Below are positions 34,725 through 41,686 of a stretch of 41,686 bases of DNA, in pieces. The notes below the pieces were generated by a model. The model saw nothing but the letters and a program-made list of their open reading frames with translations, ran no database searches and had not been told where the DNA came from. The stretch covers positions 1 through 41,686 of the forward strand of contig JALOON010000074.1 of the NCBI GenBank assembly GCA_025454405.1. Reading direction: 5' to 3'. Both the position numbers and the translations under genes were made by a program. Numbering within the stretch: position 1 is the first letter of the stretch; every line of letters starts with the position of its first letter. This stretch comes from Oscillatoriaceae cyanobacterium Prado104. Its GTDB lineage: Bacteria; Cyanobacteriota; Cyanobacteriia; Cyanobacteriales; Microcoleaceae.

Positions 34725-34921
34725 AGTTGCACCTTTCTGCTCTCCTCGGTATTTTGCCAGTCTTGAAGTACATTTGCCGAGTGTAATAGATTCCGCAATT
34801 AGTCAATTTTGATGACTCAGTGCAAAGAAATTCTAAAATTGCTTTCAGGTCTCGATCGGGATTGATTAGATTTTGTTGGCATCCAAACACATTCTGGTCC
34901 TTTTTTATTGCAGTTTACTAT

Positions 34922-34946
34922 CATAGTACAATTCTTTTGTACTATG
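34922..34946. repeat. Perfect 10-bp inverted repeat
   Basis: CATAGTACAA and TTGTACTATG around a 5-nt loop. Candidate binding site (parS or regulator) upstream of parA. Confidence 0.5.
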
Positions 34947-35252
34947 CTATCCAATAAAAAAACAATCTGTTCCCGCTTACCTTGAAAAATTTGAGTATCT
35001 TCGATTAAAATATATCGCGGCTCAAGGGGGTTGTAGCTTGATTCTGCGGTAGTTGACTAATATTGTTGAATCAACAAGTTTATTGCTTGCTTGACGCTCA
35101 CCACCCGATAATGGCTTTATGCTGGGTACAAATTTAAATTCTCTTCTTTCTTTTTAGGGGAGTCAGACGAACTTGAACATCTCCTATGGTGAAGGCTACC
35201 CGATCTGTTTTATTCTTGCTCTAGTGTACTAGGCTGCTGAGACAAGATACGG

Positions 35253-35269
35253 AACGTTTACAAAACGTT
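35253..35269. promoter_or_regulatory. Inverted repeat AACGTTT-ACA-AAACGTT
   Basis: Perfect 7-bp arms with a 3-nt spacer, 60 bp before the parA ATG, in the expected promoter zone. Partition operons are usually autoregulated, so this is a candidate operator or parS. Confidence 0.5.
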
Positions 35270-35281
35270 ATTGGCAAAAAG

Positions 35282-35298
35282 CCGTCCTTCTAGGACGG
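35282..35298. repeat. CCGTCCT-TCT-AGGACGG hairpin in the parA leader
   Basis: Perfect 7-bp stem, followed by GGGTTTAAACCC, itself palindromic. Such hairpins are typical of cyanobacterial tnpB-element ends, so it may be an element remnant placed 32 bp before parA. Confidence 0.5.
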
Positions 35299-35329
35299 GG
35301 TTTAAACCCAGTTTTCAGGTAAAAAATAG

Positions 35330-36085
35330 ATGAGCAAAATTATTGCGCTGTTCAACCAGTCAGGCGGCGTCTCCAAAACCAGTTTAACAATGAATTTAGG
35401 CTACCATTTAGCCAAGCGTTCGCAAAAAGTCTTGTTAGTAGATATGGACCCCCAAGCTTCACTTACCGCCTTCATGGGCTTGGAACCATCCGAGTTGCAG
35501 GAAACCGTGTACGAGTCGATTATGAACGGTTCCTCTCCGCCGCTGTGCAAAAACCTTCACAACATGGACTTGCTTCCTTCTAATATTAATTTGAGCGGAG
35601 CGGAGTTGGAACTGGTGGTGGCCGATATGAGAGACAGCCGGCTAAAAGATGTCATCGACCCCCTGAGCTCGAACTACGATTTCATATTGATAGACTGCCC
35701 TCCTTCGCTGGGCATCTTATCCTATATCAGTTTAGTTGCCTCCACTCACGTCTTAATTCCGATTCAGACTGAATATAAAGCTCTCAAAGGAACCGAATTG
35801 CTGTTGCAAACCATTGCTCGCGTCAGGAAACGCGCTAACCGGAAATTGCAGGTTGCTGGAGTGATTCCGACGCTGTACGATCCCCGTACCGTACAGGCGT
35901 TTCAAAGCTTGCAGTCAATTACTACTTCTATGGAGAAGATTGCTGCGATTTACCCTGCCGTACCCCGGACTGTCGCTTTCGCCGATGCGTCGCAGCAACA
36001 CGTACCTCTGGCCGCGTACAATCCTAAACATCCAGCCACCGCCGTACTCGATACTATTGCCCAAGGACTCTTAGCTTTGCGATGA
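35330..36085 (+). CDS. parA: ParA family partition ATPase
   Basis: 251 residues. Deviant Walker A region FNQSGGVSKTSLTMNLGYHLA with P-loop K16; Walker A-prime in VDMDPQASLT, Walker B in FILIDCPPSLG. The signature lysine at the start of the deviant motif (K-G-G) is replaced by S11. There is no N-terminal helix-turn-helix, so it is the short (type Ib or chromosome-like) form. ParA positions plasmid copies with ParB on parS. It overlaps parB by ATGA. Confidence 0.93.
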   Translation: MSKIIALFNQSGGVSKTSLTMNLGYHLAKRSQKVLLVDMDPQASLTAFMGLEPSELQETVYESIMNGSSPPLCKNLHNMDLLPSNINLSGAELELVVADMRDSRLKDVIDPLSSNYDFILIDCPPSLGILSYISLVASTHVLIPIQTEYKALKGTELLLQTIARVRKRANRKLQVAGVIPTLYDPRTVQAFQSLQSITTSMEKIAAIYPAVPRTVAFADASQQHVPLAAYNPKHPATAVLDTIAQGLLALR

Positions 36086-37020
36086 ATCAAAAGCGCGACA
36101 GTCAGCCTTATCAAATCAAAGGGGTTGAGGCTCTATTAGGAATCAACGACAGCGAAGATGCTGCACCCTCCCTTGTCTCCACAGACAAAATTGTCTTGCC
36201 CCAGCAGCAACCGCGCCGCTATTTCGATCCAACAGCCATGCAAGAACTGGTAGAGTCTGTCAAGCAGCTAGGGATTTTGCAACCGCTTTTGGTACGCCCG
36301 ATAGGCGGCAACAAGTACGAATTGGTTGCGGGAGAACGGCGGTATCGAGCCGCGTCGTCGTTAGGCTTGAGCGAGGTTCCCGTCGTGATTCGGGAACTGA
36401 CAGACGCGGAGGCCCTGCAAATAGCTCTGCTGGAGAACTTGCAGCGGGAAGATTTGAACGCGATCGAGGAAACTGAGGGAATCCTGCAATTGCTGGCAAT
36501 GAAATTAAACTCGGCTCCCGAGTCGGTTGTTGCTTTGCTCGGAGCGGCCGCGCACCCGGAACGCGCCGGTGTGGATAACGTTATCCACAGCTCCGAATGG
36601 CAAATAGTAAGCGATATATTTGCGCTCGTCGGGAAGTACACTCCAGAGAGCTTCCGAACCAATCGCCTCCCGTTGCTGAACCTGCCGGACGATGTTATCG
36701 GAGCGCTGCGGAAAGGAAGGATCGAGTATACCAAAGCCAGAGCGATCGCCCGAGTTAAGGATAGCTCAAAGCGCTCCCAATTGTTAGAAGAGGCGATCGC
36801 TCTCGACCTCTCCCTGACCCAAATCAAACAGCGCGTTGCTGATTTAAAAGCAAAAACGGGCGAGACGACTGCACCGGATCGATCGCTTAAAAGTCGCGTA
36901 GATGCTGCTTTGCAGCGAGTGAAAAAGTCTAAGGTTTGGGATGACCCCAAAAAGCAAAAGAAACTGGAGAAGCTGTTAGCCGAACTGGAAGCATTGGCGG
37001 GTGAGGGATTGGAAAATTGA
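36082..37020 (+). CDS. parB: ParB family partition protein
   Basis: 312 residues. The N-terminal ParB/Srx CTP-binding domain reads QQQPRRYFDPTAMQELVESVKQLGILQPLLVRP, then YELVAGERRYRAA (GERRxRA nucleotide motif) and ALLENLQREDLNAIEE, followed by helix-turn-helix region (about 140-220, IGALRKGRIEYTKARAIARVKD) and a basic coiled C-terminus for dimerisation. It binds parS and spreads. The insert with PESVVALLGAAAHPERAGVD between domains is longer than in chromosomal ParB proteins. Translation is coupled to parA. Confidence 0.93.
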   Translation: MNQKRDSQPYQIKGVEALLGINDSEDAAPSLVSTDKIVLPQQQPRRYFDPTAMQELVESVKQLGILQPLLVRPIGGNKYELVAGERRYRAASSLGLSEVPVVIRELTDAEALQIALLENLQREDLNAIEETEGILQLLAMKLNSAPESVVALLGAAAHPERAGVDNVIHSSEWQIVSDIFALVGKYTPESFRTNRLPLLNLPDDVIGALRKGRIEYTKARAIARVKDSSKRSQLLEEAIALDLSLTQIKQRVADLKAKTGETTAPDRSLKSRVDAALQRVKKSKVWDDPKKQKKLEKLLAELEALAGEGLEN

Positions 37021-37078
37021 GACGGATTTTAAAGTAAAGCCACCTAAATTCACCAAATTATAGCAACCGCCACAGTCA

Positions 37079-38368
37079 TTAGCAATCGGCGAGAGCGATC
37101 GCTCTTTGTTGGCAGTTGTCTAATTCTGCCTCGCACAATTGCAGTAGTTGTTTTAATTGTGATGAAGACAAGTTTTCTAAAGCAGCTTTTGTTCTTCGAT
37201 TAAAGTCAACTTTTAAAAGTTCGCTGACCATTCGTGCAGCTTGAGAAGTGTCGAAACCGGACGTACTGCTGATAACACCGATTGCTGTTTCTTCGTACCA
37301 GCGTGCGGATTCGCCGTTTCCTTCAATTTCGATCGCGGTTGCAAAAGGTCGATCGTCTACAGTGAATGGGTCAGCTCGTTCCATCCGAGCTCGATCGCTT
37401 TTGCCACAATCGGGCAATACAGTTTTACCGTTGCTTAGTCCGAGACTTGCTGCCATTGCATTTTGCTCTTGCTTGACGCTGGCGATCGTCGCAGGCGCAG
37501 TAGGCGCAACAACTTTATGGCTCGGGAGCGGAACCAAATCAGAGAGATTGAATATTTCAGAAGGAACCGAACCTCCGTCAAGGCGAACTATAACAGATCG
37601 CCCACCGTTGGCAAAACCTCTGACAGTACCCGTATTTCCGCCGCTTTGGGCGTTGCTGTTGCTAATTTGAACCAAATCCCCTTCAACCAGTTGTACTGTT
37701 TCAACGGGCGGCGGTTCGATCGCTAAATCTAAAATCGGTCGCTCTGGTGCGCTCGACGTTCGACCGCTGTCTGGGTTGCTGGCTGCTGCTGCCGACTTCA
37801 AAGGTTTCTTTAAAGATTTTTTTTCATCTCGAACAGCAGCGAGCGCCCAATTGATGCTGAGTGTTTCGCAATCTTTCAAAAACGCGGAGCTCCGCGTTTT
37901 TGCTTCGATAAGGTTCCAATATTTTGAAATAGCCATGTAGTCCTGTGCGGTTCGCGGGCGAATTCGGGCCGACTCCAAGCTGCTCAGGAATTCTCCATAA
38001 TTGCACCGCCGCTTAAATTCTTGCAGCAGCAAACCCGCATTGCGAGCGCAGTTCAATTTTGCAAAAGCTAGCTCTAGTTCCTTGCGCTCGATGCGCTCTA
38101 TTAGTCCGTGCTCCGACGCAATTCGGCTTAGCAATTCTTGTTTGTCAAAGCTTTCTAGATCGAAATCCGGTATGGCTTGCGAGATATTCAACCCTGTTGG
38201 GACTGACGGCAGCAACTCGGCAATTGAGTCAGTTGTCAAAGGTGCCGCACAGTCGAGCGCTGGTCGAGCGTCACTTTCATATTGAGAGCAATCGACCGGT
38301 TGTTCTGTCGGAGGCTGTGGTTGAAACTTAGCTTTCGCTCTGGCTTTAGCTTGATTAGTTGCTTTCAT
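37079..38368 (-). CDS. DUF3102-like plasmid protein with KOW-like segment
   Basis: 429 residues. After a basic, disordered N-terminus, residues about 90-175 are helical with ARNAGLLLQEFKRRCNYGEFLSSLE and PRTAQDYMAISKYWNLIE, the pattern of DUF3102-type phage/plasmid proteins. A middle segment (about 228-275) LVEGDLVQISNSNAQSGGNTGTVRGF resembles a KOW/SH3-like barrel. The C-terminus is helical. A 24-bp palindromic repeat (37878) is inside the DUF3102-like part and encodes KTRSSAF. Located beside parAB and divergent from an XRE regulator, so it may help plasmid maintenance; molecular role unknown. Confidence 0.65.
   Translation of the reverse strand: MKATNQAKARAKAKFQPQPPTEQPVDCSQYESDARPALDCAAPLTTDSIAELLPSVPTGLNISQAIPDFDLESFDKQELLSRIASEHGLIERIERKELELAFAKLNCARNAGLLLQEFKRRCNYGEFLSSLESARIRPRTAQDYMAISKYWNLIEAKTRSSAFLKDCETLSINWALAAVRDEKKSLKKPLKSAAAASNPDSGRTSSAPERPILDLAIEPPPVETVQLVEGDLVQISNSNAQSGGNTGTVRGFANGGRSVIVRLDGGSVPSEIFNLSDLVPLPSHKVVAPTAPATIASVKQEQNAMAASLGLSNGKTVLPDCGKSDRARMERADPFTVDDRPFATAIEIEGNGESARWYEETAIGVISSTSGFDTSQAARMVSELLKVDFNRRTKAALENLSSSQLKQLLQLCEAELDNCQQRAIALADC
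37878..37901. repeat. 24-bp perfect palindrome within a coding region
   Basis: AAAAACGCGGAG joined to CTCCGCGTTTTT. Identical to the palindrome at 40440 and related to the one at 40621. It stays in frame in the gene on the minus strand. Confidence 0.9.
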
Positions 38369-38489
38369 TGGTTAAACTCCTGCATCAAGAGCTGCAAATC
38401 TTCAGGTTTTTCCCCGCTCCGGTCGATCGCCAGCTTTTTTCTTCAAACATAATGTTTGTGCTATATTGAGCTTGTCTGAGTGGGCAACA

Positions 38490-38513
38490 ATAATTAAGTA
38501 ATTACTTAATTAT
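38490..38513. promoter_or_regulatory. 24-bp perfect palindrome, candidate operator
   Basis: ATAATTAAGTAA joined to TTACTTAATTAT, centred between the divergent genes at 38368 and 38546 and 33 bp before the XRE-type regulator ATG. AT-only composition except one G/C pair per arm. Its place suggests autoregulation by the regulator. Confidence 0.65.
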
Positions 38514-38545
38514 AAGATATAGTTTCAGTTATGGCTGAATAAAAA

Positions 38546-38923
38546 ATGAAGTTTTATGAAGCTCTCGACAAAACCCTTGAATACTACGGGATCACTGCTA
38601 AATGGTTGTCGGAGCAGTCAGGCGTAAGCCAGCAAATGATTTCGCAGTTTAGAAAAGGGAAGCAGCGGGTTTATAGCGACAGTCTTGAGGCAATGATTAG
38701 TTCGCTTCCTCTGGAGTCGCAGCGATATTTGTTTAGTTTGTTTATTGGCGATCGAGTTCCGGTTTTTGTGGGAATGGATGAGACGGAGCTTGCAGAGATT
38801 ATGGATGATATTGCAGAGATTATCCGTAAAAAAACGGTTTTTCGAGCTCAATCTCAGATAAGTGGCCCGGCTGCGGGTAATTGGTTAGATCGCCCATGCT
38901 TGGGCCGATCGTCCATTGGTTGA
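38546..38923 (+). CDS. XRE-type helix-turn-helix regulator
   Basis: 125 residues. Residues about 6-45 form a helix-turn-helix of the Cro/C1 type: ALDKTLEYYGITAKWLSEQSGVSQQMISQFRKGKQRV. Then follow helices (DSLEAMISSLPLESQRYLFSLF) and an acidic helix (MDETELAEIMDDIAEIIRKK). Similar small regulators are common on cyanobacterial plasmids. The palindrome 33 bp upstream is the likely target. The tail after about residue 100 looks less conserved. Confidence 0.8.
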   Translation: MKFYEALDKTLEYYGITAKWLSEQSGVSQQMISQFRKGKQRVYSDSLEAMISSLPLESQRYLFSLFIGDRVPVFVGMDETELAEIMDDIAEIIRKKTVFRAQSQISGPAAGNWLDRPCLGRSSIG

Positions 38924-38978
38924 GATTCACGTTCCATTTTTGAAAGCGCAATCTCCATCTATGGATGCGACAAGGGGA

Positions 38979-39008
38979 CTCCCGTTATATACGAAGTATT
39001 AACGGGAG
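38979..39008. repeat. Left-end hairpin of the tnpB element
   Basis: CTCCCGTT and AACGGGAG arms with a 14-nt centre (ATATACGAAGTATT, itself partly palindromic). Nearly the same sequence ends the element at 40369. Confidence 0.75.
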
Positions 39009-39090
39009 GAGAATTGTCGCCAAACGAATAAAAGCGTAGCAACGTTTCAAGTGATTAATGTTATAATGATAGCAGGTTTATCAATGAAAA

Positions 39091-40359
39091 ATGCGCCTAA
39101 GCTACCAGTACCGAATTGGGCCAACACCAAAGCAGCAAGCAGTTATGTTTGACTGGCTGGAATTGCTGCGTCGGCATCGAAACTGGGTACTAGGTAATCG
39201 CTTTGACTGGCTACATCGTACAGGTTGTCAGATTGATAGATGCTCTATAGTATCAGAACCTATCGGAGAGATACCAGAGTTAAAACCAACCTTTGAGAAC
39301 GAATCAGCACAATTAAAGGAAACTAAAAAGTTATTTTCTGAGTACAAAGAAATTTACCACGAGGTACAACAGGAGAATCTTAAACGGGTTGATAAAGCTT
39401 GGTCACGCTGGCTAATACCTGACAAGAATGGAAACCGAGGCGGACGCCCTAAATTCAAGAAAAAAGGGGAATTGCGCTCGTTTACATTCTCCAGGGTTAA
39501 CAATCCTAAAAGCGTGTGTTTTCTCGAAGGCACTAACCTGAGAATTCCCAAGCTGGGACTAATACCAGTAATCCTGCATCGCCCTATACCACAAAAGTTT
39601 GAAATAAAGACGGCAACAATTGTTTATAAAGCAGATGGCTGGTACGTAAGCTTGAGTTTGCTTGATGATTCAGTACCAGAACCATTAGCTATAGATGCGG
39701 TTAAAAGTGTTGTTGGTGTAGATGTTGGCTTGAAGGAATTTCTCACTACATCAGACGGTGAGACTGTACCAATTCAGCAACATTACCGCCGAACTCAAAA
39801 ACACCTGGCAGGTCAACAAAGACAGTTATCACGGAAAAAACCCGGCTCGAATCGGCACAAGAAACAACAGAACAAAGTAGCCCGGATTCACCAAAGGATA
39901 GCTAGGAATCGTAAAGATTTCCACTACAAAACGGCTTATCAGTTAACGAGGAAGTATGACTTAATCGCTGTAGAAGATTTAAAAGTGCGGAACCTTGCTC
40001 GGAATTCAAGACTGGCAAAGTCGATTCTTGATGCAGGTTGGAGCGCATTCATTAACATACTGGGAGCGGTGGCAGTAAAATGCGGTTCTCTAGTTGTTAA
40101 GGTTGCGCCACATCACACATCACAGAATTGCTCAGGCTGCCAGGTGTTGGTTCCCAAAACGTTATCAGTTAGGACTCATGAGTGTCCTAACTGTGGGTTA
40201 ATCCTAGACCGTGATGAAAATGCGGCGGTCAACATCCTAAATAAAGCATTACAGGCGGTGGGTCACATCGTTTCTGCGCGTGGAGGTCTAGGGGATACCC
40301 AACCCGTGAAGCGCGAAACTTCGACAGGCTGGGATGAAGTACAACTCTTATTATTCTAG
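39091..40359 (+). CDS. tnpB: TnpB RNA-guided nuclease, complete
   Basis: 422 residues, all active-site parts present: D211 in VGVDVGLKEFL, E295 in AVEDLKVRNLARN, zinc finger C347-x2-C350 and C365-x2-C368, and D375 in LDRDENAAVNIL. The N-terminal helix-turn-helix-like opening MRLSYQYRIGPTPKQQ is intact. No tnpA is present, so this is a tnpB-only element of the IS200/IS605 superfamily that would need a recombinase in trans. Matching hairpins at 38979 and 40369 mark the ends. It differs from the tnpB at the left edge. Confidence 0.95.
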   Translation: MRLSYQYRIGPTPKQQAVMFDWLELLRRHRNWVLGNRFDWLHRTGCQIDRCSIVSEPIGEIPELKPTFENESAQLKETKKLFSEYKEIYHEVQQENLKRVDKAWSRWLIPDKNGNRGGRPKFKKKGELRSFTFSRVNNPKSVCFLEGTNLRIPKLGLIPVILHRPIPQKFEIKTATIVYKADGWYVSLSLLDDSVPEPLAIDAVKSVVGVDVGLKEFLTTSDGETVPIQQHYRRTQKHLAGQQRQLSRKKPGSNRHKKQQNKVARIHQRIARNRKDFHYKTAYQLTRKYDLIAVEDLKVRNLARNSRLAKSILDAGWSAFINILGAVAVKCGSLVVKVAPHHTSQNCSGCQVLVPKTLSVRTHECPNCGLILDRDENAAVNILNKALQAVGHIVSARGGLGDTQPVKRETSTGWDEVQLLLF

Positions 40360-40398
40360 TCAAAGAAGCTCCCGTTATACACGCAGTGTTAACGGGAG
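40240..40398 (+). ncRNA. Possible omega (guide) RNA at the tnpB 3' end
   Basis: In TnpB systems the guide scaffold overlaps the 3' end of tnpB and runs to the right end, with the guide taken from flanking DNA. The hairpin at 40369-40398 would be part of it. Boundaries are inferred from family knowledge only. Confidence 0.35.
40369..40398. repeat. Right-end hairpin of the tnpB element
   Basis: CTCCCGTTATACACGCAGTG followed by TTAACGGGAG; 27 of 30 positions match the left-end hairpin. Same orientation as the left copy. Confidence 0.75.
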
Positions 40399-40439
40399 AG
40401 AACGTCACCAAGAACATTTATCCCTTTTTTACTGAGGAC

Positions 40440-40463
40440 AAAAACGCGGAGCTCCGCGTTTTT
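40440..40463. repeat. 24-bp palindrome, copy 2
   Basis: Same sequence as 37878 (AAAAACGCGGAG/CTCCGCGTTTTT), here preceded by GGAC and followed by AGC. The T5 end would allow terminator activity in both directions. Confidence 0.85.
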
Positions 40464-40505
40464 AGCTTTCTGGCGCAACCCCCGTGATGTACAGTGACGG
40501 ACTGA

Positions 40506-40527
40506 GGTCTAGGGTCTAGGGTCTAGG
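40506..40527. repeat. Heptamer repeat GGTCTAG, three units
   Basis: Short tandem heptamers are a known feature of filamentous cyanobacterial genomes. Lies in a non-coding stretch. Confidence 0.8.
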
Positions 40528-40620
40528 CCTGAAGGCGATAAAATCAAGGGTTTCAGGAATTCAGAACGTCCTCACCTCCTTGGCGATTGCTGTATCTTTC
40601 ATGCGAGAGCCTCACCGGAC

Positions 40621-40644
40621 AAAAACGCTCTGCAGAGCGTTTTT
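40621..40644. repeat. 24-bp palindrome, variant copy
   Basis: AAAAACGCTCTG joined to CAGAGCGTTTTT; preceded by GGAC and followed by AGC, exactly as copy 2. The core differs from the other copies but keeps full pairing. Confidence 0.85.
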
Positions 40645-41106
40645 AGCCTTTTGTAGTGGGAAGTTCCCTGAACTGTATGGCTTTGAGGCAATGTAAATTA
40701 AATGTTACGAATTCCGATGAAGTTAGACTTTCATCGGGACGGAAGCGGGACTTTTGGTAGGCCCAAGCGGGACTTTCGTTAGGCGAAATCGACTCCCCGT
40801 AAAATAAATTTGCAGCGTCTCGTTTTGTCTGTATTTCGTCTGGGGGTAATGAAGCCGAGTATCGGGAGTAGAAGCGAGCGAAATGCTTCTGGAGTTGAGG
40901 TAGGATAAGTATTGGTAAAAGTTGGCGTCGCGCTCGGGATAGCTGCGCTTCACGCGCTTGAATCAAACAACAGCTAGATGAGAATGCAAATTATTAATTA
41001 TGACAAATCGCGATCGTTTTTTCCCAAACATTCAGGTATGCTGAGCAAACCAACAGTCATTAAAAACTGACAAAAAAATTGTGTTAAGGTGTAAAGGTAT
41101 GAGGGC
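40645..41106. other. Stretch without a convincing gene
   Basis: Two overlapping minus-strand ORFs (40643-40966) share no recognisable domain. The DNA has the phrase GCGGGACTTT twice about 22 bp apart (near 40747 and 40768). It serves as the upstream region of the nucleotidyltransferase-like gene. Confidence 0.45.
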
Positions 41107-41555
41107 ATGATTCCAGAATTTGATGAGAACGGCAACTTGCCACGCCTGTGTGCATTGGTGCGAATGGGAGGAGTTTAAACAGAGGTTTGGTACTAATTCT
41201 ACGAGGCAGCGAATGATAGATGGTTTGGAGTTGGCACTCGCCCAATTAAAAGCAGCAGGCTGTAGAACTATTTATATTAACGGTAGCTTTGTTAGCAGCA
41301 AGCCCAAACCCGGTGATGCGTGATGCGTGTTGGGAACCGGCAGATGTGGATTACGATTATCTCCGAAAAAATGCCCCGAGATTGCTAAATAATTTAGACC
41401 GCAGCGCGCAGAAATCCAAATATAAAGGTGAAATCTTTCGTTCAGACCAACCTGTAGGAGATAGCGGATTAACTTCTTTAGAATTCTTTCTGCGCGACAG
41501 AGAGTTAAATCCTAAAGGGATTATAGCCATAGATATATTAAGGTGGGAACCATGA
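41107..41555 (+). pseudogene. Nucleotidyltransferase-like (DUF6932-type) gene with two frameshifts
   Basis: From ATG 41107 the product begins MIPEFDENGNLP, then needs a +1 shift near 41143 to continue VHWCEWEEFKQRFGTNSTRQRMIDGLELALAQLKAAGCRTIYINGSFVSSKP, and a second shift near 41320 to continue DACWEPADVDYDYLRKNAPRLLNN to the stop at 41555. The GSF ... PGD-x-D pattern is that of the nucleotidyltransferase fold; the second shift falls exactly at the metal-binding D-x-D. About 148 residues in the repaired form. The stop overlaps the next ATG. Family assignment is from memory of the pattern; sequencing error is the main alternative to real decay. Confidence 0.65.
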
Positions 41556-41686
41556 TTAAAAACGAAAAAGAGTACGAATCAAGCCTAGAATGCGCCCGCA
41601 GATTTGAAGATTCTCTTAAGGCGTTAGAACGAGATGAAGAACTGAAGAAAAAAGACCCAGATGGGTGGCAACTTTCTCGCGATGTC
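41552..41686 (+). CDS. Probable partner of the nucleotidyltransferase-like gene, cut by window end
   Basis: 45 codons visible (MIKNEKEYESSLECARRFED ...), starting at ATGA overlap with the previous gene. The highly charged helical N-terminus (SLKALERDEELKKKDPDGWQLSRDV) resembles the start of small antitoxin-type proteins that precede an XRE domain. The DNA-binding part, if any, lies outside the window. Confidence 0.6.
   Translation, partial: MIKNEKEYESSLECARRFEDSLKALERDEELKKKDPDGWQLSRDV

Larger units (their letters stand above)
34725..35329. other. Spacer upstream of parA with several inverted repeats
   Basis: 605 bp without a convincing gene. Contains the inverted repeats at 34922 and 35253 and a tnpB-element type hairpin at 35282. 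A partition site or replication origin could lie here; no DnaA-box cluster or iteron array is evident to me. Confidence 0.5.

Noticed and set aside
36219..36950. 243-codon minus-strand ORF
   Set aside because: Lies fully inside parB, whose domains are clear on the plus strand.
40643..40966. Minus-strand ORFs of 107 and 76 codons
   Set aside because: Two overlapping frames in a repeat-bearing spacer, no motif; neither can be preferred.
1..41686. tRNA or rRNA genes
   Set aside because: I saw no segment with the conserved T-loop or rRNA core sequences on either strand.

Overview
The window looks like part of a large conjugative plasmid, or an integrated conjugative element, of a filamentous cyanobacterium, probably Oscillatoriales (Microcoleus/Oscillatoria type). 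Evidence: very frequent GCGATCGC/CGATCG words (cyanobacterial HIP1 signature), cyanobacterial intergenic repeats and short heptamer repeats, cyanobacterial-style tnpB insertion elements, and a partition module beside relaxase and type IV secretion (T4SS) genes. The organism is inferred, not proven.

Layout. 1-0.8 kb: 3' portion of a tnpB on the minus strand with a tiny remnant that resembles an IS607-type tnpA. 0.8-4.1 kb: a cargo block with a glutathione S-transferase divergent from an ABC ATPase, an ABC-2 permease and a MarR regulator; two operator-like inverted repeats lie in the divergent region. 5.3-9.5 kb: mobilisation block (hypothetical gene, MobC-like protein, MOB relaxase) followed by a decayed recG. 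9.7-19 kb: accessory block with a membrane-anchored PD-(D/E)XK-like protein, a 13-residue repeat protein translationally coupled to a Gp157-like protein, a 1204-residue protein carrying the DFDGD signature of double-psi-beta-barrel RNA polymerases, and an 803-residue coiled-coil protein. 19.4-30.3 kb: T4SS operon in the order VirB2-like pilin, VirB4 (with VirB3-like N-terminal membrane segments), VirB5-like, VirB6-like, VirB8-like, VirB10-like, VirB9-like. No VirB11, no VirD4 coupling protein and no VirB1 are visible in the window. 31.5-34.7 kb: hybrid histidine kinase and a PD-(D/E)XK-like protein. 35.3-38.9 kb: parA-parB, a DUF3102-like plasmid protein and a divergent XRE-type regulator behind a perfect 24-bp palindrome. 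39-40.4 kb: a complete tnpB element bounded by two nearly identical hairpins. 41.1 kb to end: a nucleotidyltransferase-like gene with two frameshifts, coupled to a probable partner that runs off the window.

How it may work together. MobC and the relaxase would process oriT, the VirB proteins would build the transfer channel, and ParAB would keep the replicon. The strongest new observation is that four genes from three blocks (mobC-like, RNA-polymerase-like, coiled-coil protein, pilin) all carry the same motif, CCCCTCC-AAT/AAA-TGG, 114-124 nt upstream of the start codon, twice inside a perfect palindrome and twice inside a longer conserved leader. This suggests a shared regulon, possibly served by an element-encoded factor; the polymerase-like protein is one candidate. 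A second notable system is a pair of long intergenic elements with purine-rich left ends and pyrimidine-rich right ends, placed after the pilin and after the VirB5-like gene, whose right ends abut the start codons of virB4 and virB6.
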